Shown piece after piece: positions 24,142-30,771 of a stretch of 64,000 nt of DNA. Within the stretch, counting starts at the first letter, position 1, and the number at the start of each line of letters is the position of its first letter. The translations under genes were made by a program, and so were the position numbers. Below the pieces are notes generated by a model. The model saw only the letters and a list, made by a program, of their open reading frames with translations, had not been told where the DNA came from and ran no database searches. The stretch spans positions 62,001 to 126,000 of the forward strand of contig JAJEJD010000024.1 in assembly GCA_022828125.1 (NCBI GenBank), in the 5' to 3' direction. This DNA comes from a bacterium. GTDB taxonomy: Bacteria > UBA8248.

Positions 24142-25217
24142 GGGAAGGACTCCCTTGCTATATACTCGGCAGCTTCACGGTCGCGGTCATTGCCGTTCCA
24201 CAGATCGAGATAAGTGACGAGCGGGCTGGTGCAGAAAACGCCCGGCGCAGGTTCGATGGCGTCGTCGAACAAACTCTCATCCCTGAGGACACGAATGACG
24301 ACGTTCGCTCCTTTTGCGACAGACGTTAGTCTGATTGTCTCTATCAAGGCTTGAACACCAAGCTCATCAGCATAGAAATTGTATGTCCCGTCCCGGCCAT
24401 AAGGCGCGAACCATTGGGCTGCGGAATGCAATGAATAGATCGCGCGCGGGCGCTGCTGATACGGATTGAGCGCTCCCGAGAGTCGCTTTTCGAGTTCCTC
24501 ACTATGAAGATGCGTGTATCCGGTGATGCGATGACCGGACGGACGGCGATAATTCTCTCGCCAAGTTTTCAGCAGCGCGTCCGGCCGGGTGAGGACTGCG
24601 CCGTCGTCCTGTTGTTCGATCCATTCCCGCTCGAATAAAGCTTTGCGAACATTGCTCACATGACCAAGGCTTGTATTGGCTTTTTCAGCGAGGTCGGCGA
24701 CACGCCATGCGCGGCTCGGATCACGCAGCATAACGCGCAGGACAGCACCCGCTTTGGGAGTGAAAATCGACCGTAGCGCACGGGTTTCGGACTTCGGCTT
24801 ACCTGCAACAGCCCGATCGATATAGACATTATCGAAAGCGAGATGCGCGTTCCCGAAAAGATCGAGATAAGCGACATTGTGAGCTTTGCAGATTGCGCGC
24901 GACTCCAGGGACAGGTAAGGGCTGACAATCATTGGAATCAGACGCCGGCCGATATCCACATGACCCGATTGAAGCAAATGCGCCACGAAGCTTTCGAGTT
25001 GGTAGACTCCCGCACGCACGAATCGCGGCGCCCCGTTTGCTTTCACTTCGATGATGAGCGCATAGTCGACGCCGTCACGGCTCAGGTCGATCCGTCCATC
25101 GATGCCGTACTCTCGTCCGACATTCTGCTGATAGACAATCGAGCCCACCTTCACATCCGGTACATGGCAGAGCAAGTCGCGAACCGCATCGCTGGTTATG
25201 ACATCTTGCTCTTTCAT
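24129..25217 (-). CDS. AbiEi-like regulator with PD-(D/E)XK-like N-terminus and winged helix
   Basis: A 362-residue protein (369 if the first ATG at 25238 is used). Near the N-terminus, GIDGRIDLSRD followed by YALIIEVKANG gives an Asp, then a spaced Glu-X-Lys, and a later Gln (GVYQLESF): the layout of the PD-(D/E)XK nuclease core. The segment LIPMIVSPYLSLESRAICK then AYLDLFGNAHLAF matches my recollection of the AbiEi_2/COG4861 family. A winged helix follows (AWRVADLAEKANTSLGHVSN). In type IV systems AbiEi represses its own promoter. I prefer the ATG at 25217 because an 18-bp operator-like repeat covers the ATGs at 25235 and 25238. No start has a clear ribosome site. Confidence 0.75.
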   Translation of the reverse strand: MKEQDVITSDAVRDLLCHVPDVKVGSIVYQQNVGREYGIDGRIDLSRDGVDYALIIEVKANGAPRFVRAGVYQLESFVAHLLQSGHVDIGRRLIPMIVSPYLSLESRAICKAHNVAYLDLFGNAHLAFDNVYIDRAVAGKPKSETRALRSIFTPKAGAVLRVMLRDPSRAWRVADLAEKANTSLGHVSNVRKALFEREWIEQQDDGAVLTRPDALLKTWRENYRRPSGHRITGYTHLHSEELEKRLSGALNPYQQRPRAIYSLHSAAQWFAPYGRDGTYNFYADELGVQALIETIRLTSVAKGANVVIRVLRDESLFDDAIEPAPGVFCTSPLVTYLDLWNGNDRDREAAEYIARESFPWLE

Positions 25218-25229
25218 TGTTTGAGTATA

Positions 25230-25247
25230 TTTCATCATTTGCTGAAA
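25230..25247. promoter_or_regulatory. Operator-like inverted repeat 1 of the AbiE-like pair
   Basis: TTTCA, eight bases (TCATTTGC), then TGAAA. The second copy at 25294-25311 has the same 5-8-5 layout and shares the spacer end TGC. A TATAAT -10-like hexamer reads on the minus strand at 25258-25253, so this site would lie just after the start of transcription. Confidence 0.6.
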
Positions 25248-25252
25248 ATATC

Positions 25253-25258
25253 ATTATA
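25253..25258 (-). promoter_or_regulatory. -10 box of the AbiE-like operon
   Basis: A perfect TATAAT on the minus strand, between the two inverted repeats, in a very AT-rich stretch. A TTGACA hexamer lies at 25272-25267 but only eight bases away, too close to pair with it; TGAAAT at 25281-25276 is a weak -35 candidate. Confidence 0.45.
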
Positions 25259-25293
25259 ATGAAAATTGTCAAGACATTTCACTAAAAATAATA

Positions 25294-25311
25294 TTTCACC
25301 GAATGCTGAAA
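25294..25311. promoter_or_regulatory. Operator-like inverted repeat 2 of the AbiE-like pair
   Basis: TTTCA, CCGAATGC, TGAAA: same half-sites and spacing as the repeat at 25230-25247, with centres 64 bases apart. A compact related palindrome, TTTCAGTGAAA, follows at 25319-25329, and a degenerate half (TTTCACTAAAA) lies near 25278. Repeated sites flanking the -10 box fit cooperative autorepression by the winged-helix protein. Confidence 0.6.
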
Positions 25312-25408
25312 TCACCCATTTCAGTGAAAAACGCGATTGAACTCGGGGCGATCACGCCACGGTTTCTCAATCGCAGAGGGCAGTTCTCCATCGGTCGGCA
25401 ATCTCTCC

Positions 25409-25669
25409 CTGATCGGGATTGTTGAAAAACCCCCTCGGCGGGGAGGGAATCCCGATCATCGAATTGCTCACCGTAGGGACAGGCCTCCGTGCCTGTCCTA
25501 GGTCGCTCGACCTGTCCCTGCTACGGAGGGCAGGAAAATCCTCTGTGGTTGTCCTTCGTCAGGACAGGCACGGAGGCCTGTCCCTACGGTATTTCTCCAT
25601 CATCGCGAGAGGTGCTATTTTCGTTCGTCATTCCGGCCAAGGGTAATTTTTTCAACAAACCCTGATCAG
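25409..25669. mobile_element. MITE-like element with imperfect terminal inverted repeats
   Basis: The left end, CTGATCGGGATTGTTGAAAA (25409 onward), and the right end, TTTTTCAACAAACCCTGATC (to 25669), are inverted copies with a few differences. Between them are no plausible genes but a 119-bp inner element with perfect 29-bp inverted arms. The total is 261 bp. I could not identify a clear target-site duplication. It lies between the AbiE-like promoter and the convergent end of the SDR gene. Confidence 0.6.
25471..25589. repeat. Inner palindromic repeat, perfect 29-bp arms
   Basis: The arm 25471-25499 (begins CCGTAGGGACAGGCCTCCGT) is the exact reverse complement of 25561-25589. The middle contains further half-sites (GACCTGTCCCTGCTACGG). 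The 3' half, 25545-25589, closely matches the repeat at 6661-6707 in inverted orientation, and the GGGACAGG core matches the palindrome at 18440. This is the most complete copy of the dispersed family in the window. Confidence 0.85.
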
Positions 25670-25681
25670 TCGAGATTGACC

Positions 25682-26467
25682 TCAAATCGCCCTGAGCCTC
25701 CCTCCGTCGACGGCGAAGACGCCGCCCGAGATGTAGCTCGCCTCGGGCGAGGCGAGAAACGCGACCATCGCGCCGAACTCCTCGGGCTCGCCCAGGCGGC
25801 CCAGCGGCACCTCGCGCTCCACGCGGGCGACGGATTCTTCGAAGGATATCCCCAAGCGCTTCGCCAGCGACCTGCGGCCATGCAGCCCGCGCTCGGTCTT
25901 GATGACGCCGGGCATGACCACGTTCACGAGAATGTTCTCCCCGCCGAGTGCGCGCGAGAGCGATTTCGCCAGGCCGGCCACGGCGGGCCGCATGACGTTC
26001 GAAAGCAGGAGGTCGTCGATGGGTTCGCGCACCGAACTCGACAGGATGAAGAGGATTCTCCCGCCGCCGCGACCCCGCATGTGCGGCAGCGCTTCGCGCA
26101 CGAGGCGCACCGCGCTCATGACGCCTAGTTCAAAGGCGTCGAACCAGGCGTCGTCCGCCAATTCATCGAAGACGCCCCGGGGCGGGCCGCCCGCGTTCGA
26201 TACCAGAACGTCCACCCCGCCGAAATGCTCCGCCGCCCCATGAACGAACTTGCGCACGCCCTCGGTCGTGCTCACGTCCGCCGCGCAATGCCAGGTTTCC
26301 ACGCCGGTCTGTTCCGCGATGTCCGCTACGGCCGCGGCGCAGGCGGCCTCATCGCGCGCGCAGATGGCGAGGCTCGCGCCCCGCATCGCCATCTTCAAGG
26401 CCGACGCGCGGCCCAGGCCCTTGCTGCCCGCCGCCACCAGGGCGACTTTTCCTTCCATGTCACGCAT
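25682..26467 (-). CDS. Short-chain dehydrogenase/reductase-family protein without canonical YxxxK
   Basis: A 261-residue Rossmann-fold SDR. The nucleotide motif is VAAGSKGLGRASAL, AADVSTTEG supplies the cofactor Asp region and VLVSNAGGPP is the NAG motif. The catalytic Ser is present (FILSSSVREP), but the Tyr-X3-Lys position reads LLLSNVMRP, so Tyr and Lys are replaced by Leu and Asn. An SDR subgroup with LSN in this position exists and its activity is unclear. The C-terminus YISGGVFAVDGGRLRAI is normal. Cofactor binding is likely; classical dehydrogenase chemistry is doubtful. The gene stands alone, with repeats downstream and a 570-bp gap upstream. Confidence 0.87.
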   Translation of the reverse strand: MRDMEGKVALVAAGSKGLGRASALKMAMRGASLAICARDEAACAAAVADIAEQTGVETWHCAADVSTTEGVRKFVHGAAEHFGGVDVLVSNAGGPPRGVFDELADDAWFDAFELGVMSAVRLVREALPHMRGRGGGRILFILSSSVREPIDDLLLSNVMRPAVAGLAKSLSRALGGENILVNVVMPGVIKTERGLHGRRSLAKRLGISFEESVARVEREVPLGRLGEPEEFGAMVAFLASPEASYISGGVFAVDGGRLRAI

Positions 26468-27037
26468 GTGGTGTCTCCTCCGTCGCGCCCGCCGTCATGG
26501 CGGACGGAAAACGCTCGTCCCGTCACCGGAGAGTATCGAACACCCCTGGTCGGGACAATGCCGTTCTCCATGGCCACGGCGAACCCTCCCTCATCGGTCG
26601 GATTTAGCCCGTAGAGGAAAACCGGCGCGTTCTCCTTGATGATGAACAGCGCGGGCGGAGGCGCGGACCCGCTCTTGCGGAAGACCCCCCCCGCGCGCGG
26701 GGTGCCTGCAATTCCCCGCATTTGCCGTCATCGGGCATTCCCCGGCACGGGCGATAATCCCGCGCGGGAAACGGAGCGTCGAACCGGCGGGAGGAGGGGA
26801 GAAAATGGAAACGGTGATCCGGTTCGATCGGAGAGTCGCAGCCCCTCTTTTATCCGGTCGGCAAACCACAGCCGCTCCCCGGCCGTCCATTCCTCCCGCA
26901 TTGGCCGGGATGGAAACCCGCTCTTCGACCGCGTTCGACCCGCGAATCGGAATTCCCGAAAAATTCGATAAATATCGATAAATTCACGGGGTTTTCCGGT
27001 AAATTTCTGAAAATTTATAGCTTTGATATATAAGGGG
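26468..27037. other. 570-bp gene-free region
   Basis: The half near the SDR gene is GC-rich and the half near 26930-27037 is AT-rich (GATAAATATCGATAAATT, then TTGATATATAAG). Frames of 90-110 codons exist on both strands but have Arg/Pro/Gly-rich composition, no ribosome site and no recognisable motif, so I do not call genes. It presumably holds the SDR promoter and the 3' end of the next transcript. Confidence 0.5.
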
Positions 27038-27886
27038 TTATCTGGTTTTCGGCTTCGGAACCGCGATGATGTAGGTGGGCGCCGCCCGCCCCGGAATCTC
27101 GATTTCGCCCCGCACCCACAACTGCGAACTCGAGCCGCCGTCGAGGTTCATGGCGTCGCGGACGCCGAGTCCGCCCTTCGATTCGGGCAGAACGAGAAAC
27201 TCCTGAAGCTCGCACCAGGAGATGCCGCGCGTCTCGGCCTCGCTCACCAGAACGATGAGCCTGTCCTCGGCGTCGGTGCCGACGACCGTCCTCCTCGAGG
27301 CGCGCAGATATTCGCGGTAGCGGGACAGCCCCTGAACGGGCTTCCCGTCCTCGACGAGCAGAGGCCCCGCCTGGAACGCTTCGCTGGCGCCCGAACCCTC
27401 GAAGTTCTCGCGGGAAACGATTTCGGGCCGCCCGTTTTCCCGTCCTACGGTGAACACCGCTCCGTAATGCAGGAACGTCTTGCGCCCCCGATACAACACG
27501 CGGCTGTTGAACACCTTGCCGCCCGAGCGGAAATACCCCATCGGCCGCCCGTTTTCGTCATAATAGCCGGCGTTGAGAACCACGGCGGCGCCCAGCTTTT
27601 TGCCGATGGCGCCGAAGTCAACGGGTGAGAACCACTCTGATTTCTCGCGCCAGTGGAGCCTGATTTCAAAATCCTGATGCCGCAGTCGAACCGCCTTCAT
27701 CCGCGCGGTCGCGCCGTTTTCGAACCGGATTCGAACGTCCCGCGTCTCAAGTGGCAGAGATTTTTGCCGCGCCCAGCGGCCATCGCCCACGGGATGGCCC
27801 TTGAGAGGACAATCGGATGCGGCCACCAAAGGCCGGACGACCACAAGGGAGCCGACAATCAAAATCAACACCAGCAAACGCTTCAT
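27038..27886 (-). CDS. Secreted phosphodiester glycosidase-family (NAGPA-domain) protein
   Basis: A 282-residue protein with an N-terminal signal peptide (MKRLLVLILIVGSLVVVRPLVAAS). NAGPA-domain motifs are in order: AAVVLNAGYYDENGRPMGYF near 100, FQAGPLLVEDGKPVQGLS near 170, RRTVVGTDAEDRLIVLVSEA and the closing DAMNLDGGSSSQLWV. The domain is named after the uncovering enzyme that removes GlcNAc from mannose-6-phosphate; bacterial versions act on phosphodiester-linked sugars or other envelope polymers. It is exported, so it probably works in the periplasm. It lies 55 bases downstream of the gamma-glutamyltransferase gene on the same strand. Confidence 0.85.
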   Translation of the reverse strand: MKRLLVLILIVGSLVVVRPLVAASDCPLKGHPVGDGRWARQKSLPLETRDVRIRFENGATARMKAVRLRHQDFEIRLHWREKSEWFSPVDFGAIGKKLGAAVVLNAGYYDENGRPMGYFRSGGKVFNSRVLYRGRKTFLHYGAVFTVGRENGRPEIVSRENFEGSGASEAFQAGPLLVEDGKPVQGLSRYREYLRASRRTVVGTDAEDRLIVLVSEAETRGISWCELQEFLVLPESKGGLGVRDAMNLDGGSSSQLWVRGEIEIPGRAAPTYIIAVPKPKTR

Positions 27887-27941
27887 GGCGAAAAGCCCCT
27901 CAACGCCGCCAACCCCGCTTCAATCTGACTGCGCGGAATGA

Positions 27942-29564
27942 CTAGAAACCAGCCGCGCAACCATCTCTCCGGTGGTCGGAACCACCCATGAAAACGCCGT
28001 CATCCAGCCGGACGATTCCCTGTCCGCCGCCAAAGCCCTCATAGCCGCCCGCGCGGCGGACGTCATGGCCGCGTGATTCCAGCTCCCGGAGCACGGCCTC
28101 CGGCACACCGCTCTCTATCGCCACCGCCCGGCCCCCCAGAACGCGAAAACGCGGCGCTTCGATGGCCTCCTGGACGTCCATGCCGAAATCCACCATGTTC
28201 GAGAGAACCTGCACGTGGCCCTGCGGCTGCATGTCGCCTCCCATGACGCCGAAACTCATCCAGGGTTCTCCATCTTTCATCACGAAACCGGGAATGATGG
28301 TGTGCAGGGGCCGCTTCCCGGGCGCGATGCAGTTCGGGTGGCCTTCTTCCAGCACGAAGCCGCTGCCCCGGTTCTGGAGCATGATGCCCGTATCGCCCCC
28401 GGTGACGCCGGAGCCGAAATGATGGAACAAGCTGTTGATGAATGAACACATGTTGCCCCGAGAATCCGCCACGGTGAGGTAAATCGTGTCGTTCCAGGTC
28501 TCGGGAATCCCGGCTGCGGGGCTGCCGGCTTTTTCCTTATCGATGAGTTTTCGCCGCTCACCGGCATATCCTGAAGACAGCAGCCCTTTCAGGGGAACAT
28601 CCGCCTTGTCCATATCCGCGACGTAGCGATCTCTATCCGCAAAGGCGAGTTTCATCGCCTCGATCACGATGTGGAGATGATCAGCTGAACCATAACTCAT
28701 CTCCCCGAAAGGGTATGCGTCGATGAGATTCAGGCAGATCAGCGCCGTGACGCCCTGCCCCGAGGGCGGTATCTCACAAAGTTCATAGCCGCGGTAGGAT
28801 GCGCGAATCGGCTCAACCCATTCACATTTCGTGGCGGCGAAATCTTCGAGTTCGAACAAACCCCCGATTTCCTTCGTGTAGCGGACGATCTCCTCGGCTA
28901 TCGGGCCTTCGTAGAAAGCCTCACGCCCGCCATCGGCTATCATACGCAAGGATTCTCCCAGCTTCGGGTTCCGGAACCTCTCCCCAACTTTCGGCGAACG
29001 CCCTCCCGGCAGGTAGAATCGACGCGAGTATGCGCATTTTTCCAGCTTTTCCGCCTGGTTCGCCCATGCGCGGCTGATAATGGGAGAGAGAGGAAACCCG
29101 TCTTCCGCATACTGAATCGCCGGGCGAAGAAGCTCCGACATCGTTTTTTTGCCGCTGCCGCATCGCTCGTGGGCGGCGAACCAGCCATCCACCGCGCCCG
29201 GGAGGGTGCAAGAATAAATTCCCGTCTCCGGGATGGAGAACAATTCCTGGTAGCGTGGGAGCGTAGCCTTGGCCGGACTCTTTCCGCTGCCGTTCAAGCC
29301 GAGAAGTTCTTTCGTATCGGCATCCCAATAGAGCATGAACATGTCCCCGCCAATCCCTGTGGATTGCGGCTCCACTACATTCAATGCCGCGGCTGCGGCG
29401 ATGGCCGCGTCCATGGCGTTTCCGCCTTCTCTCAGTATCTGGAGACCCGCTTCTGCGGCCAGGGGCTGACTGGTCGCCACCAAACCCCCCGTGGCGAATA
29501 CAGGAGAGCGTCCTGCGGCCAGCGCCGTCCTTGTCGTCGGCTCTTTCAACACCCACTCCTTCAC
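27942..29564 (-). CDS. Gamma-glutamyltransferase family protein
   Basis: A 540-residue Ntn-hydrolase precursor. The large-subunit part has FATGGLVATSQPLAAEAGLQ, ILREGGNAMDAAIAAAAALN and VVEPQSTGIGGDMFMLYWD. The autoprocessing Thr, about residue 360, lies in WNDTIYLTVADSRGN, followed by SFINSLFHHFGSGV. RGSGFVLEEG and the oxyanion-region FGVMGGDMQPQGHVQV follow. No signal peptide is evident, unlike periplasmic E. coli Ggt, so a cytoplasmic enzyme, perhaps cephalosporin-acylase- or YwrD-like, is possible. It lies 21 bases downstream of the sugar nucleotidyltransferase gene. Confidence 0.93.
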   Translation of the reverse strand: MKEWVLKEPTTRTALAAGRSPVFATGGLVATSQPLAAEAGLQILREGGNAMDAAIAAAAALNVVEPQSTGIGGDMFMLYWDADTKELLGLNGSGKSPAKATLPRYQELFSIPETGIYSCTLPGAVDGWFAAHERCGSGKKTMSELLRPAIQYAEDGFPLSPIISRAWANQAEKLEKCAYSRRFYLPGGRSPKVGERFRNPKLGESLRMIADGGREAFYEGPIAEEIVRYTKEIGGLFELEDFAATKCEWVEPIRASYRGYELCEIPPSGQGVTALICLNLIDAYPFGEMSYGSADHLHIVIEAMKLAFADRDRYVADMDKADVPLKGLLSSGYAGERRKLIDKEKAGSPAAGIPETWNDTIYLTVADSRGNMCSFINSLFHHFGSGVTGGDTGIMLQNRGSGFVLEEGHPNCIAPGKRPLHTIIPGFVMKDGEPWMSFGVMGGDMQPQGHVQVLSNMVDFGMDVQEAIEAPRFRVLGGRAVAIESGVPEAVLRELESRGHDVRRAGGYEGFGGGQGIVRLDDGVFMGGSDHRRDGCAAGF

Positions 29565-29585
29565 AAGATGAAAGGTTTTACCGGT

Positions 29586-30653
29586 TCATGCGTCATAAAT
29601 TTTCGACTGTTCTTTGTTGTGGAGAAAAACCATCTCACACACTTCTCCGTTACCAGATGAAGCCATGGCACCAGGCCCGACGATGCATCTTTCCAAAATG
29701 GAATTCTCATCGATTATCCCGCCCGGAAAAACGATGGATTCTCGCGCCACGGCATTATTCCCAAGAGTAGCACCCGCCATGATAGCAGTGAAGGGGCCCG
29801 CTTTCGCATTTTTTCGGATGACAACATCGGGGCCCATCAAGACGGGAGGCTCAATGCTGCCCTCTCCCCATTTCATGACGGGGCCTTCTATGAATAACAA
29901 CTCCGATGGGGGCCAACTGAAATCCGGCGCGAATTCACCGGACATAACGTCCATGTTCGCCTGCAAATACCGCGACGGAGTGCCGACATCCATCCAATAG
30001 GAATCGCTCAAAACCGCTCCGATTCGAGCGTCGCTCTTCATCAACCGGGGATAAATTTGCGTTGAAATATCCGACGCCACTCCTGCAGGGATATGACTCA
30101 ACATTTCAGGAGACATGATGCTCAAACCGGTGAACATCGCCTGGCTCAGTTTCTCCCGTGGAATCCCCGGCGCGCTCGCATCTAAAAAACTTCGCAAACG
30201 CCCTGTCGCATCAAACTCGAGCACTCCATACTTTTGAGCCTCGGACGAACGCCTGAGAATAAGGGTGGCGAGGAAATCTCCTTTCTCATGATGGTCCAGC
30301 GCAGTTTTCAAATCAGCACCACACGGAGCATCCGCGTTGATGACGAAAAAAGGCTCGTTTTTCTCGCACAAAAACGCCTCCGCATTCTTGATTCCGCCGG
30401 CAGTGCCCAGAATCTCAGGCTCATGAAAATAGTGAATATGGAGGCCATGCGCATAATGGCCCAAAGCGCAGCGAATTTTCTCCGCGCCATGGTGTAAATT
30501 GACTGCGGCTTCTTTCACACCGATAGCCGCCAATTTCTCCAGCGCAAAACCGATGAGCGGCACGCCACCCAAGAGCAAAAGCGGTTTGGGGATCTCTTCT
30601 CCCAACACTCCCAATCTTTTCCCATAACCGGCCGCCATCACGAACGCCCGCAT
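29586..30653 (-). CDS. Sugar-1-phosphate nucleotidyltransferase (mannose-1-phosphate guanylyltransferase-like)
   Basis: A 355-residue protein. The N-terminal pyrophosphorylase motif is MAAGYGKRLGVLGEEIPKPL, close to GxGxRL-(x)n-PKP. EPEILGTAGGIKNAEAFL and FVINADAPCGADL carry the uridine/guanosine and metal-binding regions; the usual Asp of GD is read as NADAP. The C-terminal third has hexapeptide-like left-handed helix repeats (GPDVVIRKNAKAGPFTAIMA, then GATLGNNAVARES). It would make a nucleotide sugar for polysaccharide synthesis. No glycosyltransferase lies nearby. Base composition is lower in GC than the left part of the window. Confidence 0.85.
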   Translation of the reverse strand: MRAFVMAAGYGKRLGVLGEEIPKPLLLLGGVPLIGFALEKLAAIGVKEAAVNLHHGAEKIRCALGHYAHGLHIHYFHEPEILGTAGGIKNAEAFLCEKNEPFFVINADAPCGADLKTALDHHEKGDFLATLILRRSSEAQKYGVLEFDATGRLRSFLDASAPGIPREKLSQAMFTGLSIMSPEMLSHIPAGVASDISTQIYPRLMKSDARIGAVLSDSYWMDVGTPSRYLQANMDVMSGEFAPDFSWPPSELLFIEGPVMKWGEGSIEPPVLMGPDVVIRKNAKAGPFTAIMAGATLGNNAVARESIVFPGGIIDENSILERCIVGPGAMASSGNGEVCEMVFLHNKEQSKIYDA

Positions 30654-30721
30654 TACATGCCTCTCTCTTCACGTCCCTCACTTATGGCCTGAAATCATGA
30701 TCCTAATTGCTTTAAGGGCAA

Positions 30722-30758
30722 AACAATACCGGGCATTTGAATCCGCCCGGCTTGTTTA
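30722..30758 (-). terminator. Intrinsic terminator downstream of the XDH-type gene
   Basis: Arms AAACAA plus CCGGGC (30722-30735) pair with GCCCGG plus TTGTTT (30746-30758) around a 10-base loop. On the minus strand the stem ends in TTGTTTT. It lies 14 bases past the stop of the 30772-33102 gene and before the nucleotidyltransferase start, separating two minus-strand units. It could also act on the plus strand. Confidence 0.6.
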
Positions 30759-30771
30759 ATTATCTATGTGA

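Noticed and set aside
25253-25281. TTGACA with TATAAT as a full promoter for the AbiE-like operon
   Set aside because: TTGACA at 25272-25267 is only eight bases from TATAAT, so they cannot be partners; only the -10 box is kept.
25409-25669. CRISPR-like array
   Set aside because: The repeats are inverted, not regularly spaced direct repeats, and no cas gene is present.
26395-26890. Possible small genes upstream of the SDR gene
   Set aside because: Frames of about 100 codons on both strands are Arg/Pro/Gly-rich, have no ribosome site, and match nothing I know.
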